The notes below the pieces were generated by a model. The model had not been told where the DNA came from, made no database searches, and saw only the letters and a list, made by a program, of their open reading frames with translations. The translations under genes were made by a program, and so were the position numbers. A DNA stretch of 64,000 nt, from positions 1,508,201 through 1,572,200 of the forward strand of contig NC_087066.1 in NCBI RefSeq assembly GCF_963678635.1. The letters are read 5' to 3'. The DNA is from Symsagittifera roscoffensis (Eukaryota; Xenacoelomorpha; Acoela; Convolutidae). Each line of letters opens with the position of its first letter. Within the stretch, counting starts at the first letter, position 1. This document shows, piece after piece, positions 45,217 to 57,217 of this stretch.

Positions 45217-46092
45217 TTGAAAGATCGAAATCTGCGTCCCTTAATTATTTTCGTCGAAAAGAGGGATTGGGAAGCTATCAAGGCTTACTACGGACAGTAC
45301 TGGCACAATATTCGGAACAGGCTATATGTCCGAGAGGATTGCCTACTCATAGACGAGAGAATCGTCATTCCTACCCAATTGAAGCAGACAGTGCTAGACA
45401 GTCTCCATTTGACACACCCGGGATCGGCAGCTATGTTGGACGTGAGTAACCATGTCTGCTTCCCGCATATACACCGGGCAATTGTGCAAATGGCACAAAA
45501 TTGCAAACACTGCAATGAGCAAGGTAAAAATTTAAAACCCATCATAGGAAAGAAACTTTCGTTCCAAATAATATAATGAACATAATGAGGAAGTACAATT
45601 AGATTTCGCCGGGCACCTGCCGGATGAATTGAATAGAGACGCATACATTTTAGTTGCAATAGATTAGTGGTCTAAACTTCCAACTGCGAAATTCGTTAGG
45701 AATACAACAGCGGACATCGCTATAAAGTTTATGCAACGGTACATTTCGAATAACGGGGCACCCCGAAGATTAATATATGACCAAGCACAGACATTTAAAG
45801 CTAAAAATTTCAACTGTTTTGCAATACGAACAATATAAAACTATTGTTTGCGCCGGTAGATGATCCTACAGCAATAGGGGTAGTAAAGAGGATGATACAA
45901 ACTATGAAGCGTAGACTAGCGGTCATGAAAATTGATAAAACAAATACACCGTACCAACTCGCATCAGCTGTAGCTGAAATTATTAAAACATTGATGATTA
46001 CACCACATAGCGTAACAGAAATTTCACCATTTGAGGCCCACATGGGACGTAAACCAAACACACCCTTATCAAACGTAGCAACTAGTAGTTGA
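45217..46092 (+). pseudogene. Gypsy integrase
   Basis: The zinc-binding part has 'LHLTHPGSAAMLD' and 'CKHCNEQGK' (45400-45520). The core has 'VQLDFAGHLPDE' (about 45595), 'YISNNGAPRRLIYDQAQTF' (45740-45800) and 'RMIQTMKRRLAVM' (45890-45930). Stops at about 45582, 45666 and 45837 inactivate it. Confidence 0.82.
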
Positions 46093-47290
46093 CCTAACCA
46101 TTTAAATTGGAAAAGCGCAAACCATGCATGTTTAGATCGAAAGAATCTTACAAAGCCGCCACTACCCGCCGAAGTAATGCACGAATTGCAACGGTGGTCA
46201 GAAGACGAAGTCAATATCAATAAGAGAGAGCCGAAACTTCAAATGCTTCGGAACTTGACAAACACAGACCTCCCGACAAAAAAAGACACAGGTGCAAAAT
46301 CTAAAGCTATAGAAACAGTAAAGGATAAATTAAACGTAAGATATAATGGAATACAAACAACAGTAGACAAAAACACAAAAAAAACGGATAGATCAGGCAC
46401 GGAAAACAGTTAGAACAGCAACGAAGGTTAAGGATCCGAGAACATTCGAAAAAAAACACAAAACCATAGACGGGAAAATTCTCTCGCATACCCCACACAC
46501 TTGGGTGCAAATATTAGGAAAACAACCAAGACTACTAAGAAATAGCGGTGCCGCGTTTGTCACAACCCCTTTAAATTACGGACCATGCAGACCGTCTCGA
46601 CTCAGCGATTACGCTGCTTATAAATCCGCACGGAGATCAGGACCATGCCTACGATTTTTAGACATTGAGAACCCTACTGCTCCCCAGCCTCCGAAGTTCA
46701 GACAAGACGAAACTGGCCTGCCAAGGAAACTAACCCAAAAATAAAAGGTGTCTGGACAAGCAAATACGGATAGTCCAACAAAGCGAAAAGCAAGAGCAAC
46801 AGGAAAACGAACCGGCGGGCGCCCGACACAAAAGCTACAAACCAGCGCAATGAGATTGCAAACGGATATCCCCGCCGGAACTTCAAACAATGACATCATC
46901 ATACAACAACCAGTACCATCAGACAATGACGACCAGGATAATGACGAACAATCATGTGTCTTATCAGAGGATACTGCCCCGTCGCCTAAAAGGCAAAACA
47001 AGAAAAGAACACCCCCCGCGATTTCAACGGCACCACTAAGAATATTTACGAGGAACAGCCAATCGTCGCTGTCCACCGCATTAACACTAAACACGACGAA
47101 GGAAGGAAGACGTCGCTACAATTTGAAATTGATTCGCCACCGGACAAACAAAATACAGACAACTACCCAAGCCTAAAGTCACTCATCCAAGAAATGGGTT
47201 TCACTGAAAAGACCCCACAATACAGAGCATGTGTAAAACTGATTGATGCGATTAGCCCAAAACAGGCCACACCAAAGTAGTAGATTTAAC
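46093..47290 (+). pseudogene. Gypsy 3' open frames, unassigned
   Basis: Several short frames after integrase. One (46748-47176) is basic and hydrophilic ('SPTKRKARATGKRTGGRPTQ'). None has a signal peptide or membrane segment, so there is no sign of an envelope gene. They may be a degraded Pol C-terminus or an extra ORF. Confidence 0.45.
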
Positions 47291-47575
47291 CTCGCCAACA
47301 GACGACGACGCCACAGCCGGTAACAATAACGAAATTTTATTCGTGAAAACAAAATTCAACTTGAAGGCGGGATGGAAAAGACGAAGACAAGTAACATATT
47401 ACAAGAAGACGAGGAACACGAAAGTCAGGGGGAGGGAATTATTAAAGATGACAAGCAAGCAGAGAAGTGATGTCGAAAAGTCCTATTAGGACTATAAAAT
47501 CAAATCTGTAAGTCCTAAGGGACTCAAAACTCAATTTAAAAACGGTTGTTTAAAAATTTTGTTGTCAAGGGGGAT

Positions 47576-47824
47576 TGTCATCCGGCCTGGACCGACAAAC
47601 CAACTTTATATATATGTTATTTATATTATCTATAGTCTTATGTTGAACCCCTAGACGGCCGGTCACTTGACCTTGATAGACAGAAGACGAACTATATTTG
47701 AAATAAGAATCAGAGTTGAATTAATGTTATCTGTCAACTAGTCGTTTTATATCGCTGACTGAGAATCAAGTTTATCGATCCATTCGGATTCAAGAATTAC
47801 AATATCATACCCTGCGGTATGACA
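47576..47824 (+). repeat. Gypsy 3' LTR
   Basis: 249 bp, TGTCATCC...GGTATGACA, with canonical TG and CA ends, followed by the GATAC duplication. Confidence 0.92.
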
Positions 47825-47829
47825 GATAC

Positions 47830-49619
47830 ATTTAGAAATGATCTGACGTAAATTTAGTTTTTCCGTTTTGAAACACGCCCGAAGCTTCCAGCTATTGTCT
47901 TAACTCTGATCCTTCACCATCACTAGCACTCGCACCGTGAGCTGAAACATATCTCTATCAAACATAAGGGTTGGCTAAAAAAACATGCCTGCTATTACAG
48001 TTCAAACTTCATTTAGGCTAAATTCACGCGAATCTGCCAATTCCATGGTTCAGTGGATTGTTCGCTGTGATTCAAGAAACGATAAGATCTAAACTTGAAG
48101 TGATCCAACAATGATTGTTAGTATTAAAATGAAAAATAAACAAAAAACATTCTGTAGGGAAGTGCATAAAGAACAATTTTGTTGATTAAACTTTTTTGAT
48201 TATGATGTCAGAAAAGTTTCGTGATGTTTTTTGAAGTTTGTCTTGAAATGAATTTTTTTTCAGCACAAAAGATTGTTTGGTTTTGCCAGAGGCTTATATC
48301 AAATCAAAAACTCTTTAATAAATGCTTCGCGAATCCTCTATATGGCTGATATTAATGTATGCAAACAGAAACACTTAAGCTACACAGAGGCGAAGCTGCG
48401 CTTCACAAACACACGCGAGAAAGCCGAAAAAATTGAAAGAGTGAAACCAGGAAAGAAGGGTTAAATAAGCCTTGAACACTAAAATATTTACCTTGTGGCG
48501 GAACCCAAATGCAAAACGACAACTCGTAATAAATGCAACCCGCAATACTCTTACCGTTGCAGTTGCGCCAACAAGTTGCCAGCTAGCCAAGAGAGGGTAG
48601 AGCGTTCGACGAAAATTTAACCGGCGACCTTAAACCAGAATTCTGAAGTTTTAAATTATTTTTCAAGACTTGCGAGTTGTCGCTTTCCTTCAATTTTCTG
48701 AGTTCTTTTTTGCAACAAGTTGTCGCGGCACCGTTAGAAACATCTGATAAACTTACTGAATTGACGGTCGCAGTAATTTTCAGCATAGAAAATAATTCAA
48801 AAACAGTTTGCAAAGCTGAGTTACGCTGTGACAACCTTCTCAAGACTACGCAAAGAGCTGATTGTATAACCTTTTCTCAGACGAAAAAATAGGCAGACTC
48901 AGATTCAATTCCGACCATTCTTGTTTCCCCAGAAAAAGATTTTAACCTTTCATACATACTATAAAAATGAGGACAAACCTCGACTCGAAGCCTAGATTAT
49001 AGAATCTGAAAGCACGTACTTTCTCTCTAGAGCAAGAGGCCTGCAAGCTATTGAGTTTTCATAACATAGCAAGGATTTATAAGTTCTTTACTGGAAAAAA
49101 GTCTAGTTCCCGATAACATGTACACAAAGCCAACTGACAGTCGGAAAATTTTCGATGACTAACAAAACTGACTTAATTTTCTTGAACATAGCCAACCGAC
49201 AGTTCAAAAAGTCAACGAAGGCAAAGCAACAGAAGAAAATCTAACATAAGTGACAATTTTTTTGATAATATGAACTCAAATTGAGAAACCGGAGTAAAAA
49301 GTAAATCTTTAGTTCCGCTGACAAACCTAAAATATAATATGCATTTTCGAAATTAGAAGTCAAACACGGTTTTTGTGGCCTTTGATTTTGCTGTTCGATG
49401 GTGGAGTTGGTTCCAAGGTGTCATATCTATGGAACTTGTCTCTTGCCAGTTCTAAAGTATTGCTCTGAAACGTGTGCGTAGACCAAGACAATATCCAGCT
49501 CTATTTAATTGCTCAAATGCTATTCAGAATGCCCTCATCTGAACAATTGCTTACACGCTTCTCGGATGACCAACCCCGCCACATTAGAAAAACGGACAAT
49601 AAACGCATTAGTAGTAGTA

Positions 49620-49662
<43 letters not shown>

Positions 49663-50389
49663 ATGGAGTTTGACTACCTTTCAACAAAGGAGATGAACTG
49701 AACTTGAAAATAAATCAAAATCAAATAACAAAAACTCCTCAAATTTGTGAATTAGTAAACTTTCAGACTTCCTAAAAAGCCAACAAACGATCACGAGGTA
49801 TAGCGGTCTTCACTACGTTCATTGAACTTGAATTTCAATTTTAGATGTTGCAATAATTATATCTCAATAATTATAAGTCTCAATAGAAATTAAGTTTAGG
49901 CAGAGATGCCAGACATTTGAATATTAGATAAACAACAGCACGAAACTTTCAAAGAGGAAGCAAAGCCGACATTCTTTGAGCAGAGACAAGTGGAGCCAAA
50001 AAAAAAAAATTAGTTTAATCCAAAAAAGTTAAAAATTTTCATTCCCACCCTGAAACTACATTGAACAAAACTTGCACAACACTTGCGATGCAAAAAAACC
50101 CATTGCGCAACAAAGTAGTGAATGAAAAAAAAATAGAAGTAAAAAAAATTATAAAAAATTATATTGGAAAAAAATACCTGAAAAAATCACTTGACAAAAG
50201 TGGAAAAATTACAGCTACAAAAACTTCATATTTGTATCGGATGAAGTTCGTAAACAGCCCTTAAAATATGGAAACCATTTACCGAGCGGGAACAAAGGAG
50301 ACAAACTTTGAAACATAGGCGCTACGCCCAATACACCGAAGGCATAGAAACTGAAGCAAAAACCAAACAACTTGAACAACTAATAATTG
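47830..50389. other. Intergenic DNA with SINE-like and MITE fragments
   Basis: 'acacagaggcgaagctgcg' at 48381 and 'gcaacccgcaatactcttac' near 48535 belong to the SINE-like family. 'acatagccaaccgacagttc' near 49185 and 'gcggtcttcactacgttcatt' near 49803 are ends of the ~460-bp MITE family. No gene is seen. Confidence 0.45.
49609..49662. repeat. (TAG)n microsatellite
   Basis: About 17 TAG units with one AAG interruption. Confidence 0.9.
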
Positions 50390-51280
50390 AAGAATAACAG
50401 TTCTAGAACAAAAAATCGTACTTATACATGTATACACCAAAATTTTGCTATATCGAGAAAGAGCCTGAAATAACAGTTCTAGAACTAAAAATCGTACTAA
50501 CACATGTATAGGTTAAATTTTTGATATATCAACGAAGATCATAAAATAACACTTCTAGAACTAAAAATCGTACTAACACATGTATACACCAAAATTTTAC
50601 TATATTGACAAAGGGCCTGAAATAACAGTTCGTGAGCTAAAAATCGTACGAACACATGTATACACCAAAATTTTGCTATATTGGCAAAGATCATGAAATA
50701 ACAGTTCGAGAGCTAAAAATCGTACTAACACATGTATACGTCAAATTTTTGCTATATTGACAAAGATCATGGAATAACAGTTCTAGAGCTAAAAATCGTA
50801 CTAACACATGTATACACCAAAATTTTGCTATATTGACAAAGATCATGGAATAACAGTTCGAGAACTAAAAATGGTACTAACACATGTATACAATAAAATT
50901 TTGATATATTGACAAAGATCATGAAATAACAGTTCGAGAACTAAAAATCGTAATAACACATGTATACACTAAAATTTTGATATATTGACATAGATCATAA
51001 AATAACAGTTCGAGAACTAAAAATGGTACTAACACATGTATACGCTAAAATATTGCTATATTGACGAAGAGCCTGAAATAACAATTCTAGAGCTAAAATC
51101 GTACTAACACATGTATACACCAATATTTTGCTATATCGACAAAGAGCCTGAATAAACGTTGTAGAACTAAAAATCTTACTAACACATATATACACCAAAA
51201 TTTTGCTATATTGACAAAGAGCCTGAAATATTGACAAAGGACCTGAAATAACAATCGTAGAACTAAATGTCGTACTTACG
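50390..51280. repeat. ~76-bp tandem array
   Basis: About 11-12 copies of a unit built from 'ataacagttctagaactaaa', 'aatcgtactaacacatgtat' and 'accaaaattttgctatattg' followed by 'acaaagatcatga'. Starts are seen near 50394, 50471, 50547, 50622 and 50698, giving a period of 75-77 bp. A diverged piece lies near 51415. Confidence 0.85.
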
Positions 51281-51724
51281 CATTGTAGATCAATTTCTAT
51301 AGCTATAATAAAATACAAAAGATTGTGTTTGTATGTGTAGCAAAACGCCTCCTGTCGTTTCAATCGGCCAATCGTATAAATTGGCATGTAGACTCATATG
51401 GGTCTCCGGAATAACTAAAAATCGTACTTACACATATACTTACAAGAAAGAGCTAAAATGAAAAAAAGCTATTAGTCTTATTATATTGAGAAATTGTGAA
51501 GCAGTCTCAGAATTGACAGTATGTAGCAGTAAAACAATCCGAAAAACAAATCCAAAAAACAAAAAAAATACTTGCAAAGACATGACACAGATCTGAAAAA
51601 TGTACCAATGTTGGTATTCATGAACAAAACTTCAATCAGGTAAAGATATCAGTTAAGTATTCCACGAAATCAAGTTCAAATTCAACCTTCAAAAACTGGC
51701 AAGTAATAAAAATGACATAAAACT

Positions 51725-53145
51725 TCAACGTTCAGCGTCAAACTGATTACGGAACGTCAAATTTAAACGGACGCCATTCCATTTCTCAAACGATCCATCG
51801 GGTGCAGTGGATCCTCTCAAGATGCTGTGCTTCCAGTCTTTCTGGCAAGCTCCGAGCATGGTAAAAACGCTACCATGTGGCAACAAAACAGAAACTTCAG
51901 AGCGCGTGGTCCCGTTTCTTTTCATTGCAAAGCGTCGGGTGGCTCCAAGGGATACGCTGGCAATGGTTGGATAATCAGGAATACCACGTTCGTTGTCAGC
52001 GTGAAATCCAACTCCCTAAAAATACTGATAGGCAAAGTACATTTTCTATGTTATCTAATTGTTATGACGGTATTTTGTGATATTACCTCTTCGAGGGAAC
52101 AATAAATGTTGATGAGGACACTGTTGAAGGAAACTTTGAGTTCTTTCTCCAACAAGGTCTTTAACAACAACAACTGTGGTGACCAAGAGTTGTTGGGCGG
52201 GTGGCGAACGCTTCCATATGAGTATGGAACCTCTGAAATCCACTTGACAGAGCGCCCGTTGACATGTGTCCAAGATTCCTGTTTGTATGATTTGTAAAGC
52301 TCTGCAAAGAGGGAATCAGCTATGCTCAAAACAGATTTATTGCAAACGTCAAGGGAAATTTGAGAGACGCCAAACACTGAAGATGAGCTGATAGTAAACG
52401 GCTGCAAAAATAAAATTATGACATTTAAGTGCTCAGTGGAATACAACAGAAAAAAAAATAGAATAGACAAAAAGTATTTACCACGGCAGATGTCAAAAGA
52501 GTTAAGGATACTCTCTCACAAATTAATTTCGCCAAATTCAGGCAGCCCATTTGCGACAAATGAACACCATCGGTAGATAAATGTGTATAGCGCAATAGTC
52601 CAACGGGAATAAATGACCAATCTGAAGACTTGATGGCTGTATCCAACGCGCGGATTTCACGGTAAAAGTCCTTGCGAACAATTGGACTAAAAATACAATG
52701 TAGTTTATTTTTTCTCTAAACTTCATTAAAAAAACAGCAAAACCGATACCTGATGAACAATGTACATTATTATTATTACTGAATTAGTCATTTTATGAAA
52801 ATGTTACCAAAGGAGCAGGACTTCAAAGCCAGCATCGCGAAGAGGAGAAGCAAGTGACATAATCAACATAGCAAGTGTGGCCTTTGCCAAGCTCGCGAGA
52901 GAAGCATCGGTATGGGCAATGCTTGGTTGTAACACAATATCTTGTTGGCGGGGACACATGTCGTTTGCACCAACAGCAAGAATAACGCGAGCTGGTTTCA
53001 AGGCTTTTATCTCTTCGACATGAGTGTCATTGATGGTACTGACTTTCAGTCCAGATTTCACTATAACCGACGTATCGGAAAGTCTGATAAGGTATTCGTT
53101 AAATCCTTTTAACATAGAATCGCCAAACAAAACAGTGGACGTCAT
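51725..53145 (-). CDS. SGNH hydrolase / AlkB-like dioxygenase fusion
   Basis: Exons 52808-53145, 52482-52686, 52087-52401 and 51725-52015 join at GT-AG sites with matching phases (2, 0, 0) into 382 residues. The N-terminal half is an SGNH/GDSL-type esterase fold: block I 'VLFGDSMLKGF', block III 'ILAVGANDM', block V 'STDGVHLS' (the Asp-x-x-His part). The C-terminal half resembles ALKBH2-type Fe(II)/2-oxoglutarate dioxygenases: 'FNSVLINIY', metal ligands in 'GFHADNERG' (HxD) and 'DWKHSIL' (His), 'ASVSLGATRRF', and the 2OG-binding 'RLNLTFR'. All expected catalytic residues are present. A possible extra first exon (53407-53435, MLANHSVKA) fits in frame through an acceptor two bases before the ATG. 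Possible roles are nucleic-acid demethylation or a transposon accessory; the substrate is unknown. Confidence 0.78.
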
Positions 53146-53779
53146 TTCTGAAAAAAAATTATATCACCATCATTGTGTTATAGAAACCATTACAATAAAT
53201 TTGAACTACGGAAAAAAGTACATTGCAAAAATATATTTGTGAAAACCAATATAAATAATAACATCGCTCTGCTCAGACGTGGGCTATGATAACGAACATT
53301 CGCTCAGAAATAAATGCAACAATATTACAGTAATTAAAAATTTGTCAGCGTTTATAAAATAATCAGTCTTGTTAAAAATTAATAAAAAAGGGCGCTTAAC
53401 ACGTACTTGGCTTTGACAGAATGGTTTGCCAACATTATAATAACAAAAAATGGCGAATATTTCTCAATAGTCAGTATTGAACGCACGTAAAACATTAATA
53501 ACAATCAGATTACAACAACAGCTTCATGAACCTTCATATGCGCAGTTGGAATGTTCCCTTGTAAATTATAGATGTTTCCAGAAGAATGATTCACTTTTGT
53601 TCTCTTACGATATATTGTTGGCAAATGCATTTTGAAACAAGGGAATATCACAAATAAATATGTCTTGTAAAGATAATGTTACATCAACAGTCATGAAAGT
53701 TATAGATAGTGAGCCAAAATTCGTAACCAGTTATGCATTTCCGTTGTTGTCATCATCGCAGAGCACGAGTTAAAAATAA
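53146..53779. other. Upstream region of the SGNH/AlkB gene
   Basis: Begins with 'ttttttttcag' (minus strand, ending at 53148), a strong acceptor-like signal. The candidate 29-bp exon at 53407-53435 is followed by GTACGT. Nothing else is recognised. Confidence 0.4.
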
Positions 53780-55125
53780 ATATATACACAGATTAGTTAA
53801 ACTAAAGAAATTGTGTACCTAATACAAGTATACACAGACCAGTTGATTGAAACTACAGTGTACCTAATACAAGTATACACAGCAGTTGAAATAGAAAAAC
53901 TGTGTATCTAATACAAGTATACACAGATCAGTTGAATGAAACTACAGTGTACCTAATACAAGTATACACAGCAGTTGAAATAGAAAAACTGTAAACCTAA
54001 TACAAGTATACACAGACCAGTTGATTGAAACTACAGTGTACCTATTACAAGTATACACAGACCAGCAGTTGATTGAAACTACAGTGTACCTAATACAAGT
54101 ATACACAGACCAGTTGATTGAAACTACAGTGTACCTAATACAAGTATACACAGCATCTGAAATAGAAAAACTGTGACCAGTTGATTGAAACTACAGTGTA
54201 CCTAATACAAGTATACACAGCAGCTGAAATAGAAAAACTGTGTACCTAATACAAGTATACACAGACCAGTTAATTGAAACTACAGTGTACCTATTACAAG
54301 TATACACAGATCAGTTAAACTAAAGAAACTGTGTACCTAATACAAGTATACACAGATCAGTTGATTGAAACTACAGTGTACCTAATACAAGTATACACAG
54401 CAGTTGAAATAGAAAAACTGTGTACCTAATACAAGTATACACAGACCAGTTGATTGAAACTACAGCGTACCTAATACAAGTATACACAGCAGTTGAAAAA
54501 AAACTGTGTACCTAATACAAGTATACACAGACCAGTTGATTGAAACTACAGTGTACCTAATACAAGTATACACAGCAGTTGAAATAGAAAAACTGTGTAC
54601 CTAATACAAGTATACACAGATCAGTTGATTGAAACTACAGTGTACCTAATACAAGTATACACAGCAGTTGAAAAAAAACTGTGTACCTAATACAAGTATA
54701 CACAGACCAGTTGATTGAAACTACAGTGTACCTAATACAAGTATACACAGCAGTTGAAATAGAAAAACTGTGTACCTAATACAAGTATACACAGATCAGT
54801 TGATTGAAACTACAGTGTACCTAATACAAGTATACACAGCAGTTGAAAAAAAACTGTGTACCTAATACAAGTATACACAGACCAGTTGATTGAAACTACA
54901 GTGTACCTAATACAAGTATACACAGCAGTTGAAATAGAAAAACTGTGTACCTAATACAAGTATACACAGATCAGTTGATTGAAACTACAGTGTACCTAAT
55001 ACAAGTATACACAGCAGTTGAAAAAAAACTGTGTACCTAATACAAGTATACACAGACCAGTTGATTGAAACTACAGTGTACCTAATACAAGTATACACAA
55101 AAGTTGAAATAGAATAACTGTGTAC
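53780..55125. repeat. Array of ~29 small hairpins, ~44-bp half-unit
   Basis: The motif 'gtgtacctaatacaagtata' followed by 'cacag' recurs about 29 times. Each copy has inverted ends (CTGTGTAC / GTATACACAG) that can pair around 'ctaatacaa'. Two linkers alternate ('accagttgattgaaacta' and 'cagttgaaatagaaaa'), giving a higher-order unit of about 88 bp. From about 54490 on, blocks of about 175 bp repeat almost exactly, which points to recent expansion. Confidence 0.9.
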
Positions 55126-55137
55126 ACTAAATGAAAG

Positions 55138-55330
55138 AAAGAATAATTAAATAAATATAGAAATAAATATCAACAAATAAACAAAACACACCTGATAAAT
55201 AAATAAGCAATAAAAAAATAAATCAATACATAAATAAATAAATAAATACATAAATAAATACATAAATAAATAAATAAATATAAGCAAACTAAACATAATT
55301 AAATAAATAGAAGAACAGATAATTAAATAA
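55138..55330. repeat. AAAT-type simple repeat
   Basis: Long runs of 'aaataaataaat' with interspersed 'acat' and 'agat'. The 84-codon minus-strand frame here is a by-product of the repeat. Confidence 0.85.
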
Positions 55331-57187
55331 ATAAAGATGAACAAATAAAGAAACAAACATACGCAATCACGTGACATAGCGCGATATAGTCCAGCCCACA
55401 TGATAATTGATAACTGTGGACGTTATTTGTCGACACTTGACAACAGACAACATTAAAAAAAAAACCCCGTTACACGATACCATAACACCTTGACTAAAGT
55501 CTTCGGTGTAATCAAAACCTGTTGAGCCGAAATTAAACTGTCATAAATAATTTCAAGAAAATTAAAAAATTTTACGACCCATCCAAACTGAAACACATAT
55601 TCCCAGACGGATAATTTTGCCCTCGAAAAACTACACACAATAAAATGACTAAGTCGATATACCATAAGCTGAGACTCTTGAATATTAAAAAAACCTTAAA
55701 TGTTTTTTAAAAAAATCAGATTGGCAAAATTTCAGTAAGGGAAAAAAAATTGAATTAAAACAAAACATATGCTTCAAAAAGTACGCCAGTTAAAACTCTA
55801 TAAGATTTTTAAAAATGGCTTTTAAAAAATGGAAAATTAACCGACAGAAACTAAGACAAAAACCACGAACCCGAAAAAAACTCAAACAGTTTTTTGAAAA
55901 GATAATTACGTGAAACTTGAAAATATAATTACAACCCTTGAAAAGATAATTACAACGTGAAACCAGAAGATCCTCTAGAAGTGAAGATCCTCCACAAGAT
56001 GAGAGCCTCCTCTAGAAGTGTGGACAAAATTGTTTACGGGAAAATTCTGGTACCCGATTGCAATATCTTAGAGCAAGAAAAATCCGTATCCGCAATCTTT
56101 GAGCAGACACAAGTTGAGACAAAAAAAACAATTTATGAAAAAATTTTCACATCCCCCTGAAACAATCAAGAACAGCAATTGCATTTGCAAGTATAATGAA
56201 ATTTGTTTACAGCACAAGCAAAACCGGGGTGTGAAAACGAAACAGTAATAAAGTTAAGCCGAAAAAAATGAACTAATTTGATTAAAAAAAAGAAGTGAAA
56301 TAAGAAAAACAGGCCTTGAATAATATAACTTCGAACCTCTGACATAATAAATAGGAGTATCATGTCCTCGCATCTACGCCACGGGCTCTTGAAAGTTTAT
56401 CAACGCCAGCCGCCAATGAAGCAAATACAGATGTTAAAAAACCGCCAATGCTATGCAACAAAAATTCCACAAAACAAAAAAAAATAGTTTTAAGTGAGGT
56501 ATTGAACCTGCGACCAGTAGAAAAGGAGTCTCGCATCCTTCCATCTGTGAAAACGATCACGATTATGACGGAATTGCCATCAAATGAGCACTTTTTTGCA
56601 ATTTTGATTTGAAAACAGTAGATTCTAATTATTAACTACGCTCGATAGTTCGCACGTAAAAAAAACTGCATCAAGAGCTTTTATTCCGCTGAAAAATTTA
56701 AAAACTAATGTCTATTACCTTAGCTACTGATGATTTTGCGCCACAACTGAAAAAAGATCAACTGGATCTTGTTAACTATTCCCCTCCCCCCACTATTTCG
56801 AGTTCCAGAACCAATCAAAGTAAAAGACAAGGCAGAAATATTAACTTAATAAAATAATTAAATTTAAAACAAGTTTTTGAAAACAACCAAAAAGATATAT
56901 ACATGAAAAACATTAATATTTGCAAAAGGAAAAAATTTCATAAATAGATTGACAAAGCATAAGCACAGTGCAATTTCAGGCCAGTTACAAAGGAGTATTT
57001 GGCCAATCACAGACAATATCCAGATGCAGGTGGTTGCACTAGTTCATTTCATTATAGAACCATTAGACTGCAATTGCTCAAAATCAGGACACATTATTGC
57101 TTGTAATAGATGATTTGTCGTCCAGCAGCTAATCCGAGAGAAGATGAAATTGTCGAGGAATGTGTAAACTAGGCAGGATATGGTTTC
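55331..57187. other. Intergenic DNA with tRNA-like SINE fragment
   Basis: On the minus strand 56488-56552 reads '...actggtcgcaggttcaatacc', a tRNA B-box-like sequence, after 'gcgagactcc'. At 55920-56025 short direct repeats are seen ('ttgaaaagataattacaa' and 'cctctagaagtg'). No gene is seen. Confidence 0.45.
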
Positions 57188-57207
57188 ATGTCATGTCATG
57201 TCATGTC
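57188..57207. repeat. (TCATG)n microsatellite in the MOGS 3' region
   Basis: Four tandem TCATG units, starting eleven bases past the MOGS stop codon. Confidence 0.85.
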
Positions 57208-57217
57208 TTCGTTCGCA

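Larger units (their letters stand above)
39683..47824 (+). mobile_element. Ty3/gypsy-like LTR retrotransposon, inactivated
   Basis: Flanked by GATAC on both sides (39678-39682 and 47825-47829), a 5-bp target-site duplication. LTRs are 39683-39936 and 47576-47824, with about 15 substitutions and three small indels between them (about 6%). The 5' LTR is followed at once by TGGCGCAGTCAGCAGGAT, a typical gypsy primer-binding site; a purine tract 'caagggggat' precedes the 3' LTR. Gag, protease, RT, RNase H and integrase follow in gypsy order, with many stops and frameshifts. A hAT element of 1712 bp interrupts RT. Confidence 0.93.

Noticed and set aside
46093-47290. Envelope gene of the gypsy element
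   Set aside because: The open frames are basic and hydrophilic, with no signal peptide, cleavage site or membrane segment.
53780-55125. CRISPR array
   Set aside because: The context is an animal genome; the spacers are two repeating linkers, not unique sequences, and there are no cas genes.
55147-55401. Membrane protein on the minus strand (Leu/Ile/Tyr/Phe-rich)
   Set aside because: It is the translation of an AAAT simple repeat.
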